Part shown: positions 43,084 to 50,926 of the stretch, one piece after another | Layout: each line of letters starts with the position of its first letter | Position numbering within the stretch: position 1 is the first letter of the stretch | DNA from: SH-MAG3 sp035461245 | GTDB lineage: Bacteria; Gemmatimonadota; Gemmatimonadetes; Longimicrobiales; RSA9 | DNA: 64,000 nucleotides | Assembly: GCA_035461245.1 (NCBI GenBank) | Contig: DATHVP010000025.1 | Location: forward strand, 1-64,000 | Direction of reading: 5' to 3' | Position numbers and translations under genes: made by a program | Notes under the pieces: model-generated | Databases searched by the model: none | What the model saw: only the letters and a program-made list of their open reading frames with translations | Told to the model about the DNA's origin: nothing

Positions 43084-44718
43084 ATGCTCAGAGTCCAGCT
43101 ACTCGGCGGGTTCCGCGCACAGACCGACGGCGCGGACGCGTCGAATCTCGCGAACCAGCCGCGCCGGGCCGCGCTGCTCACACACCTCGCCGTGGAGCGG
43201 GATGTGCCGCGGGAGCGCGTCATCGAGCTGCTGTGGCCGGACTCGGCCCCCGAGCGGGGCCGGCACTCGCTGAACCAGGGCATCTACTTCCTGCGCCGCA
43301 TCCTCGGCAACGACTGGGTGGAACTGCGCGGCGACCGCTGCGTGGTGGCGCCGTGGGTCAGCACGGACGTGCAGGAACTGGAGGCGGCGGCGGCGGCGGG
43401 TGACCACCACACGGTGCTGCGCCTCTACCGCGGGCCGCTGCTGGCGGGCACACCGCTGGCCGCCACTGCAGAGTTCGACATGTGGGCGGACGGCCGGCGC
43501 ATCGCCATTGACCGGCTGCACCGGCGGGCGCGGCGCCAGCGCATCGCCACATTGCTGGAGGCGGGTGACACACGCGGCGCACTGGACTGCACGGCGGACT
43601 GGTGCCGGCTGGACCCGCTGGAGGACGAGGCGCAGCACCGCTACCTGGAGCTGCTGGCGGCCACCGGCCAGCGGGTGGCGGCGCTGCGCCAGTATCAGGC
43701 ATACACGCGGCTGCTGGACGAGCACGAACTGCGGCCGCTGGACGAGACGGAGGCGCTGGTCCGGCGGCTCCAGCACGGCGGCGCCACCACGCTGCCGGCG
43801 ACACCGGCGGAAGTCCACGCCGTACAGGGCGGGACCGCCACCGGCATGTTGCCGGCCGCTGACCTCGCTCCCGTCCTGCCGCCAGCGGCGAACGGCGCCC
43901 GGGACCCGCTGGCCATACCCCCGCGGGATCTCACCGGTGTGCGCAGGCTGCTGGGCAGCCGGGCCGGCCTGTTCGCGCTGCTGGCGGGGGTGTTCCTGTT
44001 CAACCTCGTGGAGACGAGCGTCGAGACGTGGCTGGAGCCGCACCTCCCCATCATCGGCGAGCTGCGGCTGGAGACGGCGCGGGCGGCGCACTGGCTGGAG
44101 GGACACCTCGTCTTCGAGCACCACGAACTGACGAACCAGCTCGCCGTCATCGGCTACTCGATGGCGTACTTCGCCGTCTTCCCGCTGCTGCTGCTCGGTG
44201 TCGGCCTGTCCCTGGCCCGGCGGCGGGAGCTGCGCCCGTTCCGGGTGTTCTCACTGGGCGTGGCCATCAACTACGCCGTGAGCCTGCCGTTCTTCCTCTT
44301 CTTCCCCGTCTCCGAGCGGTGGACGTATCCCGACTCCGGAGCCGTGGTGCTGTCGGACCTGTGGTCCGTCCAGCTCATTGACCTGTTCCGGCCCATCAGC
44401 GGGCTGGACAACTCGTTCCCCAGCACGCACACGTCGCTGACGGTGCTGGTCGTCCTGGCCGCGTTCCTGTTCCACATGCGCTACCGGTGGACGACGTTGT
44501 TCCTCGGGTCCACTGTCATCCTTGCCACCTTTGCGCTGGGCATCCACTGGACCATGGACGTCGTCGCGGGCGCAGCCGCCGCCGTGCTGAGCATGGCGCT
44601 GGCCGTGACGTTCGACCAGCATCTCGCCCGGCAGGAGGCAGCAGTCCCGACGGCGCCCGACGGTGCGCCGCGGGTCCGACACGACGATGTCGCCGAGCCG
44701 ATCCTGGAGTTGCGATGA
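43084..44718 (+). CDS. SARP/BTAD transcription regulator fused to a PAP2/Aur1-like membrane phosphatase
   Basis: The product is 544 aa in a single uninterrupted frame. Residues 1-95 are the winged-helix DNA-binding domain of SARP/AfsR regulators (MLRVQLLGGF, VIELLWPDSAPERGRHSLNQ). Residues 95-235 are a bacterial transcriptional activator (BTAD) helical domain (FDMWADGRRIAIDRLHRRAR, HRYLELLAATGQRVAALRQY). After a Pro/Ala linker, residues 290-510 form about six membrane helices with PAP2/Aur1-like active-site motifs: PSTHTS (446-451) and H488-x3-D492 in GIHWTMD. The fusion would tether a DNA-binding domain to the membrane. AGAGG lies directly against the ATG, an unusually short spacing. It is coupled by ATGA overlap to the next gene. 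Confidence 0.88.
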   Translation: MLRVQLLGGFRAQTDGADASNLANQPRRAALLTHLAVERDVPRERVIELLWPDSAPERGRHSLNQGIYFLRRILGNDWVELRGDRCVVAPWVSTDVQELEAAAAAGDHHTVLRLYRGPLLAGTPLAATAEFDMWADGRRIAIDRLHRRARRQRIATLLEAGDTRGALDCTADWCRLDPLEDEAQHRYLELLAATGQRVAALRQYQAYTRLLDEHELRPLDETEALVRRLQHGGATTLPATPAEVHAVQGGTATGMLPAADLAPVLPPAANGARDPLAIPPRDLTGVRRLLGSRAGLFALLAGVFLFNLVETSVETWLEPHLPIIGELRLETARAAHWLEGHLVFEHHELTNQLAVIGYSMAYFAVFPLLLLGVGLSLARRRELRPFRVFSLGVAINYAVSLPFFLFFPVSERWTYPDSGAVVLSDLWSVQLIDLFRPISGLDNSFPSTHTSLTVLVVLAAFLFHMRYRWTTLFLGSTVILATFALGIHWTMDVVAGAAAAVLSMALAVTFDQHLARQEAAVPTAPDGAPRVRHDDVAEPILELR

Positions 44719-46337
44719 ACGCCCCGCCCCGCCTGCTGCTGTGCGCCGCCGTCCTCGCGGCCGGCGCGCTGGCCGTCCCCGCCGGGCCGCTGACCGGCCA
44801 GTCTACCATCACGTTCCTGGAAGTCGCGCTGGACGACGAGACGCGCCAGGCCGATGAGAAGCTGCGTCGCTACCTGAGCGCGGAGACGGGCAGCGTGTTC
44901 GTGCCGGAGCGGCCGCTGGAGTACGGCCAGGTCGTGAACCGGCTGGCCGGCTGGCGGGACGACCGCGGCCCGTTCGTGGCGCGGGTCACGCCGTATGCCT
45001 TCGTGGCGGCGGAGATGCTCGGCGCCCAGCTCGACGGCCTCGCCACGTATGTGAGCAGCAGCACCGACGGCACCACGTACCACGCCTACTTCGTCGTCAG
45101 CCGCGAGCGCTTCGACCGGGCGCCCGACCTGGCCTCGCTGGTGGACTACCTGCGCGCCCGGCCGCAGCCCGCCACCTTCGTCTACCACAGCAAGTTCAGC
45201 ACGTCCAGCTACTTCCTGCCGGCGCTGTTCTTCCGCAGCCACGGCATCTTCAACATGCCGGCGGCGACGCAGTACCACACGGCCATCCACAGCCACGAAT
45301 GGGGCAGCAGCAGCTCGGACCTGGTCCGGGCTGTCGCCGACGGACGCTACGACGTCGCCGCCGTGTGGGACGCCACCCGTTCCCGCTTCGAGGACGTGGA
45401 CAGCCTGCGGCAGCGCTACGGCAGCCGCGTCCACTTCATCCAGCTGCCCACGCCGCTGCCCAACGACCTCCTCGTCGTGTCCGCCGCCATGGACTCGACG
45501 ACCCGGGCCGCCATCCAGGCGGCTGTCCGGCGCATGGACGATGATGAGATCGGCGAGGGCGATTTTCGTACGTGGCAGGACATAAGTGACGCTACGGATG
45601 CCCGGCAGGCGCTGGCGAACCTGCGCTGGCTGGCCCGGGAGCGGCCACCCGCCGTGACCGTGGACGTGCGCCAGGCCGATCGTGGCGGGGCGGTGCCCGA
45701 GCGCCTCCTCGAGGCGGCCCGGCAGGCGGTGCGGCTGTCATCCACCGAGTTTGTGAACTATGACGACGACTTCCACGCCCACCGCGACTACGTCTGGACA
45801 CTCGAGCACGTGCGCGACGGCACCATCGCGCTGACCAGCCGCATCATCGGCTCCGACGTGGACGACCAGCAGTTCCGCATCAGCTTCCAGAACGAGGAGG
45901 ACCTGACCCGCCGCCTGGGCGCCCTCATACACGGGCGCCTGCACCGCGTGCGTTACGTCTGGCCGTACCGGCCGGAGCAGCCGACCATCGTCCGGGACGT
46001 GGCGTTCAGCCTGCCGCCGGGCAGCCCCGTGCGGGTCCGCCGCATCCACTGGCTGGACGCGCAGCGCAACTATTTTCAGCAGGACGCCGAGTTCGAGGCG
46101 ACGGTGGCCACCGCCGACTTCTTCAAGCTGGAACTCTCGCCGGACTTTGTCGCCCCCGCCCAGGCCGGCTTCGGCTTCGACCCCATGAGCAACATCTCCT
46201 ACCGCGTCATCCTGCTGCGACCGGCCACCGAGTCCCGGCTGTTCCGCGGCCTGACCGTCGTGCTGGTGCTGCTGCTCGTCGCCGCCGCCGCCGCCGCCGT
46301 CGCCGCCCACCGCCGGCCCCACCCCACCCACCCCTGA
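44715..46337 (+). CDS. PhnD-like periplasmic binding protein with C-terminal membrane anchor
   Basis: The product is 540 aa. A signal peptide (LLLCAAVLAAGALAVPAG) precedes a PhnD/phosphate-phosphonate-binding domain (about 30-300): PFVARVTPYAFVAAEML, TYHAYFVVSRERFDRAPDLASL, ATFVYHSKFSTSSYFLPALFF and DVAAVWDATRSRFED. A second, uncharacterised region follows (about 320-505), then a C-terminal membrane helix (LTVVLVLLLVAAAAAAVAA) with a basic end. PhnD proteins normally bind small phosphorylated ligands for an ABC importer, but no permease is nearby and this one is anchored. Coupling to the SARP-PAP2 fusion suggests a joint sensing role. Confidence 0.85.
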   Translation: MNAPPRLLLCAAVLAAGALAVPAGPLTGQSTITFLEVALDDETRQADEKLRRYLSAETGSVFVPERPLEYGQVVNRLAGWRDDRGPFVARVTPYAFVAAEMLGAQLDGLATYVSSSTDGTTYHAYFVVSRERFDRAPDLASLVDYLRARPQPATFVYHSKFSTSSYFLPALFFRSHGIFNMPAATQYHTAIHSHEWGSSSSDLVRAVADGRYDVAAVWDATRSRFEDVDSLRQRYGSRVHFIQLPTPLPNDLLVVSAAMDSTTRAAIQAAVRRMDDDEIGEGDFRTWQDISDATDARQALANLRWLARERPPAVTVDVRQADRGGAVPERLLEAARQAVRLSSTEFVNYDDDFHAHRDYVWTLEHVRDGTIALTSRIIGSDVDDQQFRISFQNEEDLTRRLGALIHGRLHRVRYVWPYRPEQPTIVRDVAFSLPPGSPVRVRRIHWLDAQRNYFQQDAEFEATVATADFFKLELSPDFVAPAQAGFGFDPMSNISYRVILLRPATESRLFRGLTVVLVLLLVAAAAAAVAAHRRPHPTHP

Positions 46338-46338
46338 C

Positions 46339-46413
46339 CACCATACACCGCAATTCATTTGCACCATACACCGCAATTCATTTGCACCATACACCGCAAT
46401 TCATTGCACCATA
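46339..46413 (+). repeat. 23-bp tandem repeat, three copies
   Basis: CACCATACACCGCAATTCAT plus TTG repeats at 46339-46361 and 46362-46384 exactly; 46385-46406 is a third copy missing one T, and CACCATA (46407-46413) begins a fourth. It starts 2 nt after the PhnD-like gene stop and its AT content is well above the surroundings. There are no spacers, so it is not CRISPR. Confidence 0.9.
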
Positions 46414-46427
46414 ACGAGTTGATCGGG

Positions 46428-46481
46428 CCGTGACCGACCCGTCACGACCGTGACCGCCCCGTGACCACCCCCACCTATACT
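46428..46481 (+). promoter_or_regulatory. Promoter with CCGTGACC direct repeats
   Basis: CCGTGACC occurs at 46428, 46448 and 46459, and its complement-like GTCACG at 46441. A good -10 box, TATACT, is at 46476-46481, so transcription should start near 46488, about 47 nt before the beta-barrel ATG. No consensus -35 is present; the repeats occupy that position, which suggests activator binding. Confidence 0.5.
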
Positions 46482-46534
46482 GCCCCCAGACAGCCGATAC
46501 GCAGCCTGTTCTCCCCCAGACCCTGCGAGGCACC

Positions 46535-47296
46535 ATGAGACCCATCCGGCCGTCCTTTCCCGGCCTGAGCCGGCGCGTCCCCCTGCTGGCGGGGGCGCTG
46601 CTGCTTGCCCTACCCGCTGCCGCCACGGCCCAGGACGGGTTCCTGTTCCGTCCGCCAATGGCAGGCATCACGGTACGAGCTGGCCCCATGATGCACACGG
46701 CGGGTGGCGACCTGTTCGGCCAGCTCCGTCGGGACCTGACGCTGGATCGACAGCACCTGGCAACGGCGGTCCTGGGCGTGGACGTGGTGGTCCTGCCGAC
46801 GGCGCGGGTGGACCTGGTCTTCAGCATCGCCCATGCGAGGGCGTCCCACCTGTCCGAGTTCCGCGATTTCGTGGACCAGGACGACCTGCCCATCGAGCAG
46901 ACGACCCGGCTCACGACCACGCCGGCCAGCATCACGGTCCGCTACCAGTTGCGGGAGCGCGGCCGTCGGCTGGGCCAGACGGCGTGGGTGCCATCCGCCA
47001 CCACGCCGTACATCGGCGGTGGCGCGGGCATCATCCAGTACCGACTGGAGCACTGGGGCGAATTCATCGACTTCCAGGACTATTCCATCTTCCACAGCAG
47101 CTTCGCGACGATGGGCCACGAGACCACGCTCCACGTCCTCGCCGGGGCCGACCACTGGCTGAGTCCGCGGGTGGGCCTGAACGCTGAGGCTCGCTACACC
47201 CGGGGCAGTGCCCGCCCCGACGACGGCTTCCGCTCGTTCCGCGACCTCGACCTGGGCGGTCTCCAGGCGACGGTCGGGCTCACCTTCCGCTGGTAG
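46535..47296 (+). CDS. Outer-membrane beta-barrel-like protein
   Basis: The product is 253 aa with a signal peptide (LLAGALLLALPAAATAQ, cleavage near 33). The mature part has the alternating pattern of a small beta-barrel: GITVRAGPMMHT, DLVFSIAHARAS, ITVRYQLRERG, TPYIGGGAGIIQYRLE, RVGLNAEARYTRGS, and ends LQATVGLTFRW with a terminal aromatic, the usual outer-membrane signal. It is the first gene of a four-gene run with start/stop overlaps downstream. Confidence 0.85.
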   Translation: MRPIRPSFPGLSRRVPLLAGALLLALPAAATAQDGFLFRPPMAGITVRAGPMMHTAGGDLFGQLRRDLTLDRQHLATAVLGVDVVVLPTARVDLVFSIAHARASHLSEFRDFVDQDDLPIEQTTRLTTTPASITVRYQLRERGRRLGQTAWVPSATTPYIGGGAGIIQYRLEHWGEFIDFQDYSIFHSSFATMGHETTLHVLAGADHWLSPRVGLNAEARYTRGSARPDDGFRSFRDLDLGGLQATVGLTFRW

Positions 47297-47305
47297 GAGG
47301 CAGAC

Positions 47306-48529
47306 ATGTACCTGCACGCATTGCTACCCGTCGCGGCGCTGGTCACGGCGCTGGAACTGCTGCCGACATACCTTCAGGCGCCCGGCTGGCAGGCCTGGCA
47401 CGGATGCTGGGAGGTCGCTGCCGCGGACGACGCCGAGCACCTTCTCTGCATCGTGCCCGGAGAGACGGCGTCGGAGGTCCGCATGCTGGACGTCGAGGAG
47501 GACGGCACGGTCATCGGCGAGGCCCGTGTCCGGGCGGACGGCACGGCGCATCCGGTCTCCGATGGTGGCTGCACCGGCGACAGCCGCGCGCGGTGGTCGG
47601 CTGACGGACGCCGCGTGTTCCTGCGTACGGAACTGGACTGCGACGGCTACCGCAGGGTCAGCAGCAACGTCCTGGCCATGGTTTCCGAACTGGAATGGGT
47701 GGATGTACAGGCATCGACCATCTTCGACCAGCACCTGACGCAGGTCGTGCGGTACCGGGCCGTGCCGGCGGGCGCTGAGCCGGCCGCCATTCGCAGCGCC
47801 CTGGACGAATCGAGGTCCCTGGTGCGGCAGACGGCCCGCCTGGTGGCGGCAGCCCCGCTGGGGTTGCCGGAGATCATCGAGGCGGCGTCGCTCCTGCCGG
47901 CGCCTTCATTGCAGGCGCTGCTCGTCGCTCGGGAAGCGTGGCTCCCGCTGAACGGTGGGCAACTCATCCAGCTTGCCGACGCCGGCGTGCCGGAAGACGT
48001 CATCGACGTGCTCGTTGCGCTGGCCCACCCCCAGCGCTTCGCCATCCGGCAGTCCGAAGTGGTGGACGGTGCGGAACGCACGCGCTACGGTCGTGTCGAA
48101 GAGTGCTATGACCCCTTCATGGGACGGATGATGTACGGACTCGATTGTGACGCCCGATACGCGCGGCCGCTGCGGCATGGCTATGGCTACGGTCGTGACT
48201 ACCGGTGGGGCGGCCCCTGGGGCTGGACGCCGGGCGGCACCACCGTCGTGATCGTCGAACCGCGTGAGTCGCCGCCCATCCGTTCCGGGGAACTGGTGCG
48301 CGGCGCGGGCTACACCCGGGGCGGCGCCTCGGAGACCAGTCCCGCACAAGGCACGGCCCAGCCGCGCAGCACCGGCGGCTCCGGCAGCACATCGGCGGGC
48401 ACCAGCTCCGCGGGTGCGGCGGCGACGGGCAGCACTTCCGGCGCCACGAGCGCCACGTCGAGCAACTCCGGCACCTCCACCACCGGGCGCACGGCCCGGC
48501 CACGCAACGGCGGCGGGGGGCAGTCATGA
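47306..48529 (+). CDS. Hypothetical secreted protein with Gly/Ser/Thr-rich tail
   Basis: The product is 407 aa. The N terminus (LLPVAALVTALELLPTYL) could be a signal or anchor. Residues 30-130 form a beta-rich domain with several Cys (CWEV, LLCIV, GGCTGD, ELDCDGYRR), so disulfides are likely. The centre (180-260) is helical. The last 80 residues are a low-complexity S/T/G/A stretch ending PRNGGGGQS. I do not recognise a family. It starts 9 nt after the barrel gene and overlaps the next gene by 4 nt. Confidence 0.75.
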   Translation: MYLHALLPVAALVTALELLPTYLQAPGWQAWHGCWEVAAADDAEHLLCIVPGETASEVRMLDVEEDGTVIGEARVRADGTAHPVSDGGCTGDSRARWSADGRRVFLRTELDCDGYRRVSSNVLAMVSELEWVDVQASTIFDQHLTQVVRYRAVPAGAEPAAIRSALDESRSLVRQTARLVAAAPLGLPEIIEAASLLPAPSLQALLVAREAWLPLNGGQLIQLADAGVPEDVIDVLVALAHPQRFAIRQSEVVDGAERTRYGRVEECYDPFMGRMMYGLDCDARYARPLRHGYGYGRDYRWGGPWGWTPGGTTVVIVEPRESPPIRSGELVRGAGYTRGGASETSPAQGTAQPRSTGGSGSTSAGTSSAGAAATGSTSGATSATSSNSGTSTTGRTARPRNGGGGQS

Positions 48530-48915
48530 GGGCGGTTGCGGGATGGCGACAGGGCCGTCGCGTGTTCGCGTGGCTGCTGCCATCGGTGGTTGCCGCTGGC
48601 TGCGCCGCGCCCGCGTCGACCGCCGGGACGGCGCTGGCCGACGCGGATTGCGTCGGCACGTCGGTGATTGTGGTCCACAACAATACCGGGCATACGGTCA
48701 GCGTCGTGGAAGCCCGGCGCAGCGTCAACGCGACGGGGCAGTTCGCCCAGGTGGGTCCGGGCACGCACGAGTTCACCGTGCGCGGAGAGGCGGACTACTA
48801 CTACCGCGTGCTGCCACCCCGCGACGTACCCATCGAGGAGCAGCGGCGCATCATGCGGGGGTCGGCAGTCCGCCTGACCCGGGAGTGCCGCCCCGCGGAC
48901 GGCCGCGCTCCATGA
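48526..48915 (+). CDS. Small hypothetical lipoprotein
   Basis: The product is 129 aa with a lipoprotein signal (FAWLLPSVVAAGCAAP, Cys at about 26). The mature part has a compact beta-sandwich look (VIVVHNNTGHTVSVVEA, VGPGTHEFTVRGEADYYYRVLPP). Two further Cys may form a disulfide. It overlaps both neighbours by 4 nt, indicating translational coupling in the four-gene operon. Confidence 0.78.
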   Translation: MRAVAGWRQGRRVFAWLLPSVVAAGCAAPASTAGTALADADCVGTSVIVVHNNTGHTVSVVEARRSVNATGQFAQVGPGTHEFTVRGEADYYYRVLPPRDVPIEEQRRIMRGSAVRLTRECRPADGRAP

Positions 48916-50747
48916 GGGCCAGCCACCAGCGCGTCCGGGGAACCGTCATCATCGGCGTCGGCCTGCTCCTGGCAGGATGCGCGCCCGGCCTGATCCCCAA
49001 CATCCCGTTTCTCATGAGCGCCGAGACCATGGAACGGCGCCACGCGGACTGGGAGTTGCGGCGCGCCGAGCTGGCCATGCTCGAGACCTACCGGGTCCGC
49101 CGGGAGTTCAGTGAGCACTACAACAAGCCGGCCTGCGACGAGAACACCGGCGAGGACTGCTTTCAGGGGGAGTACGAGTGTCCGGTCTGCCTGTGGCGCG
49201 AGGACCGGGCCGAACTGATCCGGCTGGGCGAACTGTACGATTCCGTCGCGCAGCGGCTGGGCGACCCGCCTCGCGGCACGTCCGTCTACCGCCTCAACTG
49301 GCTGGCCGGCCAGCGCGTCGGGCTGTGGACGCGGCAGGGACAGCCTGAGCGGGCACAGGCGGCGGCCGACGCGTGCCGGGCCGAGTACTGGTGGTGCGAG
49401 GCACTCCGCGGGCTGGCCCGGCAGCGGGCCGGCGACTTCCATGTGGCCGGGGAACACTTCGACCGTGCCCTCGAGGCCATGCCCGCTGCGCGCGCCTGCT
49501 ACTGGCAGGAGATCGCTCTCTATGCCGACTCCAATGCCACATCCCTGGCGCATGACGGCTACGGCCGGCAGATGCGGCAACTGGGATCGTTCGGGGACAG
49601 GAACTGCCCGGAGGAACGCGACGTCGAAGCCTTCTGGATCCTGGCGGACCCGCTCTGGTCCGTGCCGGGCAACCCGCGCCGGGCGGAGCACTTCGCCCGC
49701 ATGACGGACCTGCACGTCCATCACCTGTTCCTGGAGAGCATGGACCCTCATGGCGCGCACCTGCTGGAGCACCACACCCTCGTGCTTCGCCATGGCTGGC
49801 CCACAGGCTTCGACTACAGCGGCGATCCGCTGGCCATCCGGAACCGGCGGTCACTGATGCCGCCGCGGCGCGGGGCCGCACCGCAGGTGGTGTCTGACCC
49901 GTGGCGGCGGAACCCGCGCATGCGCCTGCACTACGGTCGCGGGCAGGCCTTCACGGTAGCACTGGAGCCGGAACAGGCGCTCCGTGCCGGGCCGGAGGTG
50001 TTCGCACCCCGCCCGGCGACAGGCGGCGAAAGCTATGCCCCGCCCTTCGGGCCGGTGGAACCGCTGGACCTCCAGTCGGGGTTCTTCCGCACTGCCGGGC
50101 GGGACGTGCTCATCGTGCGGTCGGCCGTCCCACCGACGGCGCGCCCCGCTGCCGGCCCGTGGCAGTTCATCACGTGGGACGGTGCACGCTTCCGGCAGGC
50201 ACCGGTGCCCGCCAGCGGCGACACACTCGCTGTCATCGTGGCCACGCCCTGGGAAGCGCAGGTGGTGAGCCTGGAGTCAGTGCACGAGGAGGGTGCCTGG
50301 CGAGGACGCAGCGGGACCCGGCCGCCGCAGGCCCTGCCCGACGTCGCCATCTCCAGTGTCATCCTGGTGGACGATGTGGAAGGCAGCCCCAACGGCCTGA
50401 CAGAGGCGCTGGCCCGTATGCTGCCCGGCACGCGGCTCCCCGCGGGCACCCGGGCCGCCGCCTACTGGGAGATGTACGCCGACAGCCCGGTCAACGCCGC
50501 CGTGGACGTGGCGGTCCGGCGCACGGAACGCCCGGGGCTCATCTCCCGCATCACCGGCGGCAGGCCGCCCGAACTCCGCGTGAGGTGGGAGGAAGTCATG
50601 GAACCTGTCAGTGGTATGACCCACCGCACCTTCGACCTGGACCTGCACACGCTGCAACCCGGCTCCTGGCAGCTGGAGCTGGTGCTCACCCTCCACACCG
50701 GTGAGGAACTGCGCTCCGAGGCGCTGTTCACGGTGTTCGAGCCGTAG
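48912..50747 (+). CDS. Large hypothetical lipoprotein with TPR-like region
   Basis: The product is 611 aa from ATG at 48912, chosen because it overlaps the previous stop (ATGA) and yields a lipoprotein signal (GTVIIGVGLLLAGCAPG). Residues 50-230 are helical with tandem-repeat character (QPERAQAAADACRAEYWWCEALRGLARQRAGDFHVAGEHFDRAL), like TPRs, and a CPVC/CEN cysteine-rich loop. The segment LRHGWPTGFDYSG recalls the GW motif of GWxTD-type proteins. The C-terminal half is beta-rich. Function unknown; probably an outer-envelope component with its three upstream partners. Confidence 0.78.
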   Translation: MRASHQRVRGTVIIGVGLLLAGCAPGLIPNIPFLMSAETMERRHADWELRRAELAMLETYRVRREFSEHYNKPACDENTGEDCFQGEYECPVCLWREDRAELIRLGELYDSVAQRLGDPPRGTSVYRLNWLAGQRVGLWTRQGQPERAQAAADACRAEYWWCEALRGLARQRAGDFHVAGEHFDRALEAMPAARACYWQEIALYADSNATSLAHDGYGRQMRQLGSFGDRNCPEERDVEAFWILADPLWSVPGNPRRAEHFARMTDLHVHHLFLESMDPHGAHLLEHHTLVLRHGWPTGFDYSGDPLAIRNRRSLMPPRRGAAPQVVSDPWRRNPRMRLHYGRGQAFTVALEPEQALRAGPEVFAPRPATGGESYAPPFGPVEPLDLQSGFFRTAGRDVLIVRSAVPPTARPAAGPWQFITWDGARFRQAPVPASGDTLAVIVATPWEAQVVSLESVHEEGAWRGRSGTRPPQALPDVAISSVILVDDVEGSPNGLTEALARMLPGTRLPAGTRAAAYWEMYADSPVNAAVDVAVRRTERPGLISRITGGRPPELRVRWEEVMEPVSGMTHRTFDLDLHTLQPGSWQLELVLTLHTGEELRSEALFTVFEP

Positions 50748-50926
50748 CTGCCGGCAGGCGGACGGGCCGGGGCTGGGTGGCTCCCCCCGGCGCTGTTCGC
50801 CTGCCGGCCCGCGGCCGACCACGTCGGAGTGAGGTTGCGGGCCTGCGCGTGGAGCGCTGGCGTGCCCCGTCGTTGCTTCCTACCTTGACACCCTTCCGAT
50901 CGCATCCAGCACACCGAGGTCGCCTG
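50748..50926. promoter_or_regulatory. Intergenic region with a TTGACA box before the M28 gene
   Basis: TTGACA at 50885-50890 matches a -35 consensus exactly, but no good -10 is found 16-18 nt downstream, so promoter status is doubtful. GAGG at 50916-50919 is the likely ribosome binding site. Confidence 0.3.

Noticed and set aside
43084..44718. SARP-PAP2 fusion as an antibiotic-cluster regulator
   Set aside because: No biosynthetic genes are nearby, and the membrane phosphatase half is atypical of pathway-specific SARPs.
46339..46413. Repeat array as a CRISPR
   Set aside because: Units abut directly with no spacers and there are no cas genes.
48264..48911. Upstream extension of the large lipoprotein frame
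   Set aside because: It overlaps two coupled genes in another frame, and the ATG at 48912 gives a proper lipoprotein signal and ATGA coupling.
50885..50913. Full sigma-70 promoter before the M28 gene
   Set aside because: TTGACA is perfect but no acceptable -10 is found at 16-18 nt; kept only as a weak regulatory entry.
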